Source: Sphagnum magellanicum (Eukaryota; Streptophyta; Sphagnopsida; Sphagnales; Sphagnaceae). Taken from it: DNA of 64,000 bases. Below are positions 24,075-36,414 of the stretch, piece by piece. The position numbers were made by a program, and so were the translations under genes. Position 1 is the stretch's first letter, and every line of letters starts with the position of its first letter. The stretch spans positions 10,312,501 through 10,376,500 of the forward strand of contig CM038908.1 of assembly GCA_021904315.1 (NCBI GenBank), written 5' to 3'. A model generated the notes under the pieces. The model ran no database searches. It saw only the letters and a program-made list of their open reading frames with translations, and was not told the DNA's origin.

Positions 24075-24545
24075 ACATACACATTCCCAAACTGCCCGAA
24101 TTTATTCGAGTGTCAGGATTTTTCTAAAACGCCTGGAACTTAAGTGAAATCTTTCTTCAATCATTATAACCTGCTCGAAGTTTTCGGGCAGCATAAAATT
24201 CCCGAAATGCCCAAACTTTTCCAGCATCAGGATTTCTCCAGAGTTCTCAAAACTTTTTGGGCAGAAACGAAATTTCTTTAACCATTATAATATTATCGGG
24301 CAGTGTATAAATTCCAGGAACTGCCCGAAAGTGTTAGAACATCCTGGACAAAAATTCTCACGAATCTTTTTGGAGCATCGAGATTTTTTTGAGTTCCAAA
24401 ATTTTTTGAGAAGAAATGAAAATTTTCCAGGCATAAAAATTCCCAAACTGTCGAAATTTTTTCGAGCAACCTGCAAAATTATTTCTCAGGAATTCTCCAG
24501 GGTGCCCAAGGTTTTGGGCAACATAGAAATTGTTTTTGTCAAGAC
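24075..24545. repeat. Four diverged units of about 115 bases rich in GCCCGAA
   Basis: Units start near 24081, 24192, 24305 and 24432. Each opens with AAATTCCC-like sequence, then a TGCCCGAA or equivalent block and a CATCAGGATTT or CATCCTGGA block, ending in an AATC/AACCATTATAA stretch. One unit contains CCAGGAACTGCCCG, which also occurs near the 5' end of the Helitron-like element at 16148. The array ends about 320 bases before the TATA-like sequence of the HHE gene. Confidence 0.65.
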
Positions 24546-24865
24546 TGGTGGTGATCGAGAGCTTTCCGATCGCAGTTGTGGGCGCTGTGCAGTTCTGGAG
24601 TTTGAGAACTTACAGTTGTGAAGGGCAAGCGAGATGACGCTCCACGGCACATGCCCCCATCGACGCAAACTCGCGCATTCCATGCACATGCACTCCTGCC
24701 TGAAGCGTCTACAGCTAAGTCGTGCGTCACGCGCATGAACTATCTCACTGGGCCATTTGGAAAGCATCCAAAATTCACTTGTCGCAGTCGATTCTAGCAC
24801 CGGTGGTATTTTATTTTATTTTCTTTCAGGATTTTTTGTTTGTAGCCAAAGCTGGCAATCATCCA

Positions 24866-24875
24866 TATATATATT
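24866..24875 (+). promoter_or_regulatory. TATA-like box upstream of the HHE gene
   Basis: TATATATATT lies about 320 bases before the proposed start codon. The interval fits a 5' untranslated region with an intron: a pyrimidine-rich stretch ends in an acceptor AG at 25154-25155, and possible donors lie near 24991-24997. The transcription start is inferred, not seen. Confidence 0.4.
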
Positions 24876-25191
24876 CGGAATTCCCCAAAGCAGTCGCTAA
24901 TTGCTAATTGTGCATTATTGTAGAGTGCTGCCCGGAGCTATTCTGGCAGACCCTTCTTCGACATCAGTGGAGTCTACATTATAAGCAACCGTGTAAGGTT
25001 CTCTCCTTGAAGAATCACTGTTCTAGCTTGACGTCGACGTCGTTCCTGATCATGTGTTGTTGTATTTTAAATTTTTATTCCAACTTGGTGGGGAGCTTCA
25101 TACGGTATATTGTTGGCTGCATGCTAATTTGTACTTTCGATCCTTTTATGTGCAGGAGAATATAAGGGAGAGAGCAGCGACGTCTCGCAGC

Positions 25192-25827
25192 ATGTCTAGC
25201 CACGTAACAACAACCCACCACGTCCCCGGCGATCTCATTGATGAGATCAAACACGACCACAGAGAATTCGAGGAATTCTACACAAACTACAAGAGAGCAC
25301 ATGCAGCTGGAGATGAGAAGGAAGCCGAGAAATGGTTCAATCAGTTGGTGTGGGAGCTTTCTCGACACACGGTGGGCGAGGAGCTGGTCGTATACCCGTT
25401 GCTGGATGCAATAGGTCCCGAAGGCAAGGAGATGGCAGACAAGGATCGCGCCGATCACCAAAAGGTGAAGAAGGAATTGGCAGAGATTCACCGGTTGAGC
25501 GATCCCGATCTTTTTGAGGCCGCGCTTGATCACATGATGCAGGATTTGAGACAACACATAAATAAGGAAGAGACCCAAGATCTGGAGTACTTGAAACAGC
25601 ATGCTGATAAGAAAAGTTTCGAGAATGCAGCCAAGGCTTTCATGTATGGGAAGAAATTGGCACCCACTCGACCACACCCAGGTATACCCAATAGGTCAGC
25701 TGCACTGGAGGCGGCTTTAGCCTTGTTTGTGACTCCGTTGGACAAGCTTCGTGATATGTTCACTCCATTCCCAAAGGAAGAGCATGTTCCATACCAACCA
25801 AAGCAAGAAGAACACGCAAAAAAGTGA
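25192..25827 (+). CDS. Stand-alone hemerythrin-like HHE cation-binding protein (211 aa)
   Basis: This encodes a 211-residue soluble protein with no signal peptide or membrane segment. HHE proteins fold as four-helix bundles binding a non-heme di-iron centre and act in oxygen or iron sensing and handling; the specific role here is unknown. The ligand pattern is complete: H21 (or H23) in IKHDHREF, H59 and E63 in SRHTVGEE, H89 in ADHQK, H122 and E126 in RQHINKEE. A C-terminal extension of about 70 residues, rich in Pro, Lys and Glu, follows the domain. The ATG at 25192 is preferred over the in-frame ATG at 25054 because the intervening 46 codons look hydrophobic and non-conserved and span a likely intron end (25155). 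The reading frame is intact and its codon use is much GC-richer than the flanks. No close neighbour gene is present. Confidence 0.93.
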   Translation: MSSHVTTTHHVPGDLIDEIKHDHREFEEFYTNYKRAHAAGDEKEAEKWFNQLVWELSRHTVGEELVVYPLLDAIGPEGKEMADKDRADHQKVKKELAEIHRLSDPDLFEAALDHMMQDLRQHINKEETQDLEYLKQHADKKSFENAAKAFMYGKKLAPTRPHPGIPNRSAALEAALALFVTPLDKLRDMFTPFPKEEHVPYQPKQEEHAKK

Positions 25828-28800
25828 TGATCAGAGCTTGTAATTCGGATCTCGGATTCTCCAGGCCCCGGGGAGCTTTTTTTTGTGCTGTAGAGTTGAA
25901 GAATTCTAGATTATCCGTGTACAGAAAACTAGAGATCTATCATCAGAATAGTTTTTTGTTCCCATTTCCATAATATCCATGTCTAGGACTCATGTGACAT
26001 TGCATGTCTATCTGTTTTCAAGAGCTGTGCAAAACCCTAAACCTTAGGATCATCCATGCAGCTATAAGCAGTTTGCCCTTTTTCCTTCTTGTCCATCACT
26101 GGAATTGCATGTCAAGGTCTGAGATTCTGGAGTGAAGTTTTCCAATGAAAATGCGAGTTATGCACAGCAAACTCTTGTGTGTACAGCTGATCAGAATTTT
26201 ACAACGAGAAATCTGTTTCCAGCCTCTTTTTTTCCAAGCTATATATAGCCGAAAAGCAAAATTAAAGATGCTAAAATCTAGTGCTGTTCGAGATTTTCAA
26301 TAGCCAGAATTTGAGTGAAATTTAAGAAAACTCCCCAGATTTCTATACATGGTTCAGGTAGGGTAGCCAAAAGTATAGAGGGATTTTTTTTAATGTACTT
26401 TCATTTGGCTAAATCTTCCTATGGTTAATCACCTCTTTGGCTACATCACAAAATTGACAAGGAAAAAAAAAACACATTAGTATGTACAAAACTCTTTGAA
26501 TGCCTTACTTCCTAATGGGGATCAAGGAAACCAACACAAGGACCAGGCAGTCACCTTATGCTTGACTCATGGAAATCATTTGGCTTCAAACCCTAAACCA
26601 TAAATCTTGCTCCACCAATGTAGTATTACAAAATGGAAGAAACCACAATCATTTTATGGAAAAAGTCCAAGCGTTTGGGACAATTAGAAGTTGTCCCTTT
26701 AAAGCTTTGAGACTGCCAAAAGAGGATTGGTCTTGGAACAACTCGATTTGTTTCGGTTGAAGTCACATGGGGCCAATTCTGGGAGTTTGGTTCCATGAGA
26801 CCCCAAGCCAACCTGGGTGTACTGTTCTGTAACTCTAAAGACTAAAAACTTTATCCCCATCACTCTGCCCTCCTGTATGATGTACTCATGAAGCTCCTAG
26901 ACTAAGAATGGGGAGATGCTTGGTCAAATGAGCATGGCATCACTTTGCTACTTCTGAACACTTCTAAAATCCGTTGAACATTTTTGAAGTTGCACTCTGA
27001 TCTCAGCCTAGAACTTAAGACACTGCTTCCCATCTCAATTCTGAAATTTCACCAATTGGTGTATATGATAATCAATGATTAAGCACCAACAAAAGTATTG
27101 AGCGGGATCTTGTCCCACTTCATTATGGTCCCCCAAAATTCTGCCCCTGCCATTAGCCAAGACAGAAAATGGTGATGAACAGTTTTGGAAAGAGAAATTT
27201 CATGCAGCAATGGAAAGGCTCAACATGCACTCATGAACTGTCCAGGTTTTTTTTCTTGTTGAAGGGGTGGGGCGAGAGGGATTTTTTGTTTTTCCAAATT
27301 GTTCCCAATGCATTCCCACCAAGTTCCCAAAATTTCCCCAAGACTCCCCAATAGCACCTGGGTTTTATCCCATATGGTTTGCCCAAAGTTCACCTACATG
27401 GATATAAAGTGAAAAGGTTAAATCTAGAGGTTTCAAAGAGGTGCTTCTACTGGGGGCATGTCCAATGTCCCAAAAACACTTACTGATGGGCCAATCAAAA
27501 ATTGCTCCTTTAAAATTTTTTAAAAAATTATGAGCGCACCCATGATGTATTAACTATGTACACTTCAAATGGTTTGAAACCATTTTTTCCAAAGAAAGTT
27601 TGCTCACCAACCTATCTACCCCTACCATGTCCATTTTCACTGCACATTTGGGTATGAAAGTTGGAAGTGCATTATACCAAGAGTGAATTTAGAATCAGCA
27701 TAGAATAAAGTGCTTACACATATTGGAGATGGAACCCCTCCCCCCCCCATCAAGTCCATAAAGTGCTTATGTATAGGAGAAGGGCCCCCATCAGGTCCTT
27801 TCTTCACAAAAATCTAGATCTACATAATCCTTGGATTTCTTTGGGTTTCATAAGGTCATTATATGCAATTGGAGGGAGGACCCACCTAAGAAAAGAAAGC
27901 AAACAAATTTGCGGTTCTTCATGATACAAAAGACATAATCATAACTTGCATTGTTTAGATCCATGATGGCTCTACTCAAGCATATGTTGTATTTTGGGTC
28001 GTGGAAAATGCATTGCTCATTGCTCTAGGATATTTCAAATAGAAATACAAGAAACCCTTTTATAATCACACCCTTGGTGACCATTTTTTTTGGGGACACT
28101 AATGAATTGTGATTTAAACATGTATAGTCACATTCCATATAAACCTTTACAAGATTGTGATTATAGGCAATTTTTTTAATTATAAAATAGCCCTTTTATG
28201 CTAGAATAAAGGTGTTGATTTTTATTTTTTTTTACATGGGTTATTCTAAGCTCTACTATGCATGATTAGACTTGACGAAGGTTATGATTTCTACATGTTT
28301 TAATGTGATGATTTACATTGAGTTTGAGCTTCTTAATTATTAGCTTGCGTATCTTGTCAATTAGATCTTTTTGATTAAGAGTTTTGGGGGGGGGGGGCAA
28401 GTTCACATATCTTTTGTTTGGTTACATTAGAAAGTTGTTTTTTCTTTTCTCTTCAACTAGATTCATTGTAGTTAGTCTACACAACTTAAACACAAAGCAA
28501 CACTAGTTTGCATAAGGGAACTACAATTTACACAACCCTAATATTTTCTTTAGATTTTTCGCATTATAATCACATTTATAAAGAAAGCTTTACAAATATT
28601 TTGTGCTACTAACGAGTGTGATAGTTGACTATAAAAAAATGGTGTTTCTTACTAAAACAAATGGTTACCAAAAAATGTGTGAAACAAGAATGTGAATGGG
28701 CATGATTATAAAGGGGTTTATTGTAGATCTAACTATCAATTGAATTATGCTTTGAGATGCCAATTGGGAAGGAAAAGACATTTTGCTCAAGCACCATAAA

Positions 28801-29084
28801 GAACAAGTGTTTTCCTTTTGGAAAAAATTGCGAAATTTGTCTAAATTTTTTGGTAGGTTTGATGTAATGTAAGCTTGGATTTGAATGATAAATTTTTGAT
28901 ATTTTGCCTAACATTGATCATGGTGTCAATTGCCATCACCAAAAAATTTATTAAAGGGAGAAAATTGTTGCCTTAATACCAATGGAGGGGCATCAACAAT
29001 TTCATCAAATTTTGCAATAATGAAGGCCTAAGGTTGTTGTCTTGTCCATCTACACCACTAGACTTTCGTGACGTGATGTTCTTC
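25828..29084. other. HHE 3' flank and intergenic DNA
   Basis: The first few hundred bases should hold the 3' untranslated region; no clear polyadenylation signal stands out. From 26000 to 27800 the composition is balanced but no frame is convincing. A roughly 50-base tandem duplication lies at about 27709-27800 (AAAGTGCTTA, then a C-run and ATCAAGTCC or ATCAGGTCC). A G-run of about 13 is near 28386. Confidence 0.4.
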
Positions 29085-31190
29085 AATCTAATGTGTTTGT
29101 TGGACCACTAGTATCCCCATACACAATTTTTTATCCCTCAATCTCCAACAAACACTAAATAGGAGCAACAAATTAGATGTAACACCAATCTTGACATAGT
29201 TGTAAAACAATGATTAACAAGAGAAATCTTTTTGAAATTTTTTGAATGTCCCCAAACTATTATTAACATTTTAATCATCATTCTCACACAATATTTCCAA
29301 GGGAAAATAAGTGATCCAATGGTTAAAATCTCCCCCTTCAACCAAAAGGTTAAGGGTTTTATCCTTTTTTCAATTTATTTTTTCATGAACAAAGTGGATG
29401 AAAAGAAATAGCCTCTCATGAACTTCTTCAAGCTAAATGCTTTGGAGAGAAAGGGATTTTTTTCAAAGAGAAGGAGATTTAGTTGCAAGTTCTCTCCTTG
29501 AGAGGAGGGAAAATGCTAGAAACTAAATTATTTTCTCCCTTGGGGAGGAGGAGAGTTATTTATGTTGCTTCGGGGAGTTAACTAAGTTGCCATGGGGAGA
29601 AAATTCCTAAATGTTTTACTAGAAAATACAAGTAAACTTTGGCCAAATAAAACATTCATTATACCATTGGAAAGTTATTGAAACATATTCAAAATGATCT
29701 TGCATTCTTGATTTGAGGCTATGAATTAAATGTAATGGCATGAAAAAAAAGTCGGGAGTCAAATTTTCAAGTTCCTTTTTCCTTGGGGGAGGAAGGGACT
29801 AAGTTGCCTTGGGGAGCAAGTTCTCAAATGTTTGACAAGAAAGAACAAGAATAATTTTTTTCCAAATTAAACATTTTTTATACCATTAGAAAACTCTTGA
29901 AGCATAGACGTCCAAACTAACATTGCAATTTTGATTTGAGGCTATGAGCTAAAAATTATGGCAAAAAGAAAAGCCAACAATCAAATTTTCAAATCCCAAA
30001 GTGGATTAAATAGCCTTTTCCCCTTTAGAATAAATGGACTGAATTGTTTTCTCCTTCGTGCAGGAAGGGAATTGCCTTCCCCCCCAAGGATAAATAAGGT
30101 TTAAGGATTAAAATTTTTGACAAAGTTTGTTAAGGACTTGGAAGTTTAACTAAATCCATTTTTAACTTTGACACTTTAAGTTTTTTTATTTGATTTAAGT
30201 TTTTCTAGGACTTGAAAGTTTTTTTTAATTAAATCAATTTATAACTTTGACATTCTAAGTTTTTTAATTTGACTAAATTACCCCATGACTCGAAAAATTG
30301 ACATGTGACTCTTCTTTTTCTTATAATTTTTAAACTCATAGCCTCAAATTGAAATTGCAAGGTCATTTTGGATACCTATGCTTCAAGAGCTTTTTAAGGT
30401 ATAAAGAATGTTTGATTTGAACAAAGTTTACTCCATATATTGTCTTGTCAAACATTCAAAAACTTGTTTTCCAAGGGAAATTGCCCCTCCCCTTTTTCCC
30501 AAAGGAGAAAGGACTTGGAAATTTAACTTTAATTTTTTTCCCATAATTTTTAATTCATAACCTCAAATTGAAAGTGCATTTATGCTTCAAGAACTTTCCA
30601 ATGGTATAAAGAACATTTGATGTGAACAAAGTTTATCCCATGTATTTTCTAATTAAACATTTGGGAACTTGCTCCCTGAACAACTTAATTTGAGGAGAAG
30701 GTAACTTTCTTCCTTCCTCTAGGAATAAGCAATTTAGTCTCATTTTTTTCTCCAACTCCCTTCTTCCCTAAGGGAGAAGGTAATTAATCTCCTTCTCCTC
30801 AAAGAAAGTTTATTTTTCCTTAAGGCATCTAGCTTGAAAAAGTTGTTGGAAAGCTTCTTTGTTTCATCATTTTCCTTCATGGAAAACAAAAAGAATTTGA
30901 GAGAAGGATTGAACCTTGAATCCTTTGGTTGAAGGGGGTGATTTTGACCACTATACCACTTATTTTTCCTTGGAAATATTGTGTTAGAAAGATAATTAAA
31001 ATGTGAATCATAATTCAAGTATAATCAAATAATTTCAAAAATATTTTCTTGTTAGGCATTGTCCTGTAACTACATAGAGATTGATGCCTCATTTAATTCG
31101 TTGCCTGTGTCTAATGTTTGTTAAAAATTGAATGACAAAAAAATGTGTATGAAGGATAATACTAGTCCAATAAACATTGTTCCCTCAATT
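29085..31190. mobile_element. Large foldback element of about 2.1 kb with tRNA-like modules in its arms
   Basis: The left arm (about 29085-30010) and right arm (about 30290-31190) are inverted copies. Matching blocks include CATACACA with AACAAACA near the outer ends, TAACAAGA with TTTTTGAAATT, then TATACCATTGGAAA and TTGATTTGAGGCTATGA farther in. The spacer holds two direct copies of a roughly 80-base AAGTTTAACTAAAT/AACTTTGACA unit. Each arm carries a tRNA-like segment, on the plus strand at about 29310-29370 and on the minus strand at 30960-30900, the latter with GTGGTATAGTGGTCA (A-box-like) and GGTTCAATCC (B-box-like). No protein is encoded. Target duplications were not identified, so the superfamily is open. 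Confidence 0.75.
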
Positions 31191-32832
31191 TAATGTTTGC
31201 ACTTAATTTCCCCTTTGCAAAAGTGCATGTTAAAGGGGTGAAATTGTGACCCCTAATCATTATCATCTTCTTAAAAGTAAGACTGAGAGAACAAGGTCAA
31301 CACCTAATTACACCACAAAAGGAAACTACTCTCACTAGTTTAATTTATTATAGCTATTCAAGTAGTAAATTCATACAAAATATAAGGGAGGTAAGGTATG
31401 ATGTCCAAGAATAGACATGCCTTCTTCTAAGTGGTCTACTTTAAGGTGTAGGGAAGAAAAAATAAATAAGTGTAACATGAAAAAATGATCAAAACTCGAG
31501 AATAATTACTCTCCCTGACTTTACAGTACCTTCAACAACCCTAAATGTTGCCTAGTGGCATTTATAAGCCTTCTACCACTATTGTCTTTCCTATCCCATG
31601 CCTACAAGTCTTTGGTTAGCTCTACTTGTCTGCAACACCTTTGGAGGTCCCCCTTCTGCTACCTACTATTTATAGCCAACTACCTTCCCTCATTTCCATG
31701 CCTACTGCCTATAGCAGTACCTTTCAATATGCAAGCAGCTACTTTGCTGGTTTTTCCTCCTTATTTTCCACCGTCTAAAACTAATTGGTACCTTCCTATG
31801 ACAATTAGTAACTTAGTATTCCAAAGGCTACCAAGGGGTATGCCTTGTTACTCTTTATCCTAAAAAACATGCAGAAATACCAATTCAAAAAAACATTCCA
31901 CTTGTATAATATCAATTATTCTACCTTCTACGCTTTTTAATAACATAGAAATGTAACATAACTTATTCAAGTCCTTCAACCCCTTTCCATCAAAATCACA
32001 CACCAAGTACATACATCTTTTTCCATTCTCCTCTTTCTTTACCTAAGTCTTGAATGCCATAGAAATCCCCCAACATCTCCCCTAATCCCCCTTCTCCATA
32101 CACCACACAAGGCCCACATTGACCCCTAGAAAATAAGGCCCTTATCCTAATCCCTTCCTAAAAGTCTCCTAGATGATTAAATGGATTACCCCCCAACCAT
32201 TCACTAACCCGAACTACTTAATCCCATTAGCTTCAACCCTTGGGTAAGAGATGATAAGTTTACCACTAGTAACTATTAGTTATTAGAAGGCCTATGGAAC
32301 TAACTAGCTTAGAAATTTCTACCCATTAACAGTGCATCATTAGTTCAAAAATTGTGGACTCTTGAATAAACAATGCAAAAAAATTCTTATATGCATTTAA
32401 TGTGCACTATGATTAATGAACTTAGTTCATGAACTTTGTGACATTGGTGGTTTGTTTAATTTTGAGTTTGGTACATGGATTTGTTGAATTTGAATTTGAT
32501 CGTCATCATGAAATGGCTAGAGGAAGTGGCATTAGCAAGCCACAAGATTCAAGAAGTGATTGGTAGTATATTGTAATTCATATTAATTAGTTGTAACAAC
32601 CATCAAAATTCAATTTTGTTTCTTTTGTAATTGGCAACTTTTATTGGCCCATCACCAAAAACATTAATTGAGCTTCAAATAGTCCCAAAATATTACATAT
32701 GTTGCAATTTCTTCCTTTGGGTTGGTTATATGCGTTACAAGAGTAGAACTTAAGGTATAGGACATGGGACAAAGTGAGGAACTATTGGAAACATGTTGGG
32801 GGGCAACACATTGGAAACTTGAAAAGCATGTT
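31191..32832. other. Intergenic DNA, partly C/T-rich
   Basis: Between about 31500 and 32250 the plus strand is unusually rich in C and T (CTACC, CCTTC words). A 102-codon frame there (31555-31863, plus) reflects this bias rather than a recognisable protein. Nothing else is supported. Confidence 0.35.
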
Positions 32833-33485
32833 GGGTAAAAACAAAATAAAAAAAGCCACCCAAGTGAATGGACACTCTTTAAAATTGCATTTTTTTATGT
32901 TTGAAAGATCACAAGTGAAGCATAATAGTTTAAATTGTCATTATTTTTTTGGAATATTTTTCATTAATTGCAAAGTTTACATGTTCAAAATTAGACACAA
33001 ATCAAAAATGTTTTTGCATGTTCAAAGCACTCAAACCTCAAAAGTGGACCATCCTTGTTTTTTTCAAATGTCTTTTTTTTCTACCAAATGTTCACCATTC
33101 CTTTTGAAAATTGGAGAGGATTTTTAAATTGATATTAAAAGGGAAAAAGGACTTGAACTAATGAATTTTTAATATATATATCCAATTTGAACACATTTAG
33201 TTCAAAAATGTTTATGACCTTAGAAATTATGGATTTTGAAAATGTGTCTTTAACAAAAGTTGTTCATGTTTATGTGATAGAAAGCATGAATGCATAATAT
33301 ACATCATATAAAATCAATTTGTAGTCAAAATGTATTTATATCTAAAATGCAATGTTAAAGGGGGTACCTGAAATACAAATTTTTAAGTTATAAACCAACA
33401 TAAAAATGACATGTGTTAAGTGTAATCCTTGAAAAATGACTTTTACCTTGGTGCCCCTAGCTCCTTTGACCATGTTTTCACCTTA
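32833..33485 (+). repeat. Dispersed repeat family R2, copy 2
   Basis: This is the inverted partner of 14050-14706, 18 kb away. The same block order is visible, from TTGGGTAAAAAC at one end to GGTGCCCCTAGC with TTGACCATG at the other. Copies differ by substitutions and short indels, and neither keeps an open frame throughout. Confidence 0.8.
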
Positions 33486-35151
33486 TTGGGAACCCATTGG
33501 AAATAAAGTGACGACTTCACAAGAACATATTGGGAACAAAAAAACATTCAACACCTCCACCTTACCCTAAAAGAAAAAAAACTTGGGCCCTTGGGTGCAA
33601 ATTACCTCACCTCATTAACTATAAGAAGTTTTTTTGATTATTTGTGTTCTTTGCCATTTTTGGCTTAGGGTAATGGCAAGGACATGAACTATGGGCATAT
33701 ATTCTAGTTTTGTTTTATAACTATTTGTGGTAAACCATAGGCCATAACATTAATCTTTTTGGTATTCACTTTCAACAATCTTGAATCTTGTCAAGTTGTC
33801 ACTATTAATGGTCATTTGTATATTTTGTGCTTTTATTGTTCTTATTTATGAGTTGAAAGTTCTATTCAAATTCATTTTATTTGTAAATTTTGATCAAACT
33901 TCTAACCCAAGATCCAAAACACATATAATTTTTGGACTCAAATGCAACCTATGAATCACAAACATTGAAAGGTTAAAGTGTCATTGTAATGTGCCTCACA
34001 AGTCTAATTCTACTTTAATTCATTGCATTCTTATTGTTTTAAGTTGCACCCCAAACAAGTTGTCAAAATCAAGAAGATGTATTTTTGAACTTTAACTACA
34101 ACTATTTTTACATCTTTCATAACCTTGTGACTTTAAGGTCTAGTCATAATAACATGTATCACAACAAATGTAAGTAACACTACATTTTTCATGTTTTAAT
34201 GATTAATGTTGCAAATCTTTAATTTTCTTATATGAATTTTTTTCAATATATCATCGAAACATTTGGACCAATTTGGAATGAATTTAATGAGTGTAAAATA
34301 TTCAATTTAACAATTCTAAAACATACATACCTAATGTTTTCATTGTTTTTTCATGTTTTAAATGACTTGAGATGTTTTTAAAATGAAATAATCATGTACA
34401 ATAATTACCACATAGTAGATGATGAATGAAAAATGGCCATTATTCCTTCAATTAATCATGTACAACAAGTCGTCACATGCAACAATTAATCATAAAGAAG
34501 ATGACATCAATGCTAATGTCATCAACTTCTAGATGAACTTTGCGATCAATGCATACAATCTCATCCTTTAACCAAATCATATAAATATCGCCTACATGGC
34601 AAGAATTTGTGACTATGATGTGACTATTTTGGTGTCCTTTAATATTTTGCCATGTGGCACAATTATGAATATTTTGAACATGTGTTTTAAATAAGTAAGT
34701 TAGGAAGGTAGGTAGGTAGGCCTAATTAAATAAATAGGACTAGGTAGGTAGGTAGATTAGGTAGGTTTTGATATTCCTATTTTATGTTGGGTTTAGCTTT
34801 TATGGTCAAGTTTTTTTTAATTGGTTTATCCCAAATGACACTTGTACCTTAACATTTTTAGTGCACCTCTTTATATAATTTACAAAATTGAAATGGAAGA
34901 CTAAACAATAAATGGGATTTAAACTTTCTAATCGCAACATAGTTGAAACCTAATCACAACTACTCCTTGCTATCTACTAATAATTACTTATCTACTTATC
35001 TAGCCTAACTTCATAGGTATTAAGTTGTAATAAGTTAATAACAACATATTAATTACAACTTATCATTTTATTAACTTAACCTGTTACCTACTAACCTAGC
35101 CTAGGGCCCTAATCTATTACCTATTTAGCATTTAACCCACCTATTTGGGCA
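33486..35151. other. AT-rich intergenic DNA with an AGGT run and a hairpin
   Basis: A degenerate (AGGT)n stretch lies at about 34700-34765, preceded by a CATGTGGCACAATT module also seen near 55800 and 62280. An exact 10-bp inverted repeat, TAAGTTGTAA at 35021-35030 and its complement at 35053-35062, follows. No gene is supported. Confidence 0.45.
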
Positions 35152-36253
35152 AACTCATCCTTGGGTGGTACCACTAGGAACATCACACCTTGATTTTCTT
35201 GAACTTTGAAAATTCATAAAAAAACATTCTTAACAATATTTTCATAATTTTTCTTTAACAAATACATTTATTAGGTTTCATGGATTTTGAAATTTTAATA
35301 ATATCAAGAATTTTTTGTATTTTGATGTTCTTAATCATTACATTTAGAAAAAGTTTGAAGAACGTAATGTTGGTTCTTTTCCTTGAATTTTTTAATTAAA
35401 ACCACAAATTTGAAACATGGGCTCCAAGCATGGTAAATTAGACCACAAATGTTCCTTGCAACATAAATGAAAAAGTAGTTATCAAGTATGCTTTGATATA
35501 TAGAATTTAGAAATATTATTTAATTCAAGGGTTAATATGAACATTTTCTTCAACTTTGTTAAAACTTTGAATAAAAACTACATGTTTAAAATAGGTTTAA
35601 GTAAATTTGTGGGAATTCACTTGCAAAGCTCACAATTTACTTTATAGCCTTTAAGTAGATTATAAGTAGATGAAATCTTACATTTTTTAAAATTTTAATT
35701 AATGGAGCCCTAAAATGTACTTGTGGATTTTCATCTTTTTCACATTTTAATAAAAATATATCCAATTTATAGGGTAAAAGTAACTTTGAAAAAAGAATTA
35801 CCAGTCAATTTCAAACCTACTTGTTACTTACTTTTATTATACTAAAAAATTTCAAATTTTATACTCAACTTACCATAAGGCATAAATGTCTTCAAAATGA
35901 AAGATTAAAAAAAATTCAATTTACTTTCTTGTGTTTTTGGGAAATTTTGTCATATTTTTAAATGGGATTTTAGGCAGATTTATTTTTTGGTCTAATTTAC
36001 CATGCTTCGACCCCATCATTTGAAAATTTTATTGTGAATTTTTTTTCTAAAGTAATTTTGAAATCATTTTTTTAAGGTTTTTATTAGGCAATTAAGTGAA
36101 TAATTATAATTTAGTTATTGATTTTCAAAGTTAAAGCTATTGATTTTTGAAAGGGTCATTTTAATTAGGAATACAATTTTTTTTTAATGTCCACTTTTGG
36201 TTGCTTAACCATTCGTTGAGGTGGTTCCTAGGGGTACCACCCAAGGATGGGTT
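35152..36253. mobile_element. DNA-transposon-like element with terminal inverted repeats (1.1 kb)
   Basis: The left end reads CATCCTTGGGTGGTACC from 35157, after AACT, and continues ACTAGGAAC. The right end (36224-36253) is its inverse with two or three mismatches. Inside, AAGCATGGTAAATTAGACCA near 35430 is repeated in inverse orientation near 35990, so the inverted homology runs some 300 bases inward in decayed form. No long open frame and no clear target duplication were found. It is non-autonomous; the superfamily is undetermined. Confidence 0.72.
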
Positions 36254-36414
36254 CACACATGTAGTATTTAACTTATTTACCTATATTAATAAAATAGGTA
36301 GGTTATGTAGGTAGTTGAATAATTATGTAGATTAATATGTAAGTAATAAATCCAAATTCTTAAAAAAAAACTTAATGTACCATTAAGTATATATACATGT
36401 ATTAAATCCTATTA

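Noticed and set aside
25075-25677. 200-codon open frame on the minus strand
   Set aside because: It is the shadow of the HHE coding sequence; its hydrophobic, Leu/Ile/Cys-rich translation has no domain while the plus-strand frame has the full ligand set.
30900-30960. Functional tRNA-Glu-like gene
   Set aside because: A-box, B-box and a TTC in anticodon position are suggestive, but acceptor and T stems do not pair; it is better viewed as a tRNA-derived module of the foldback element.
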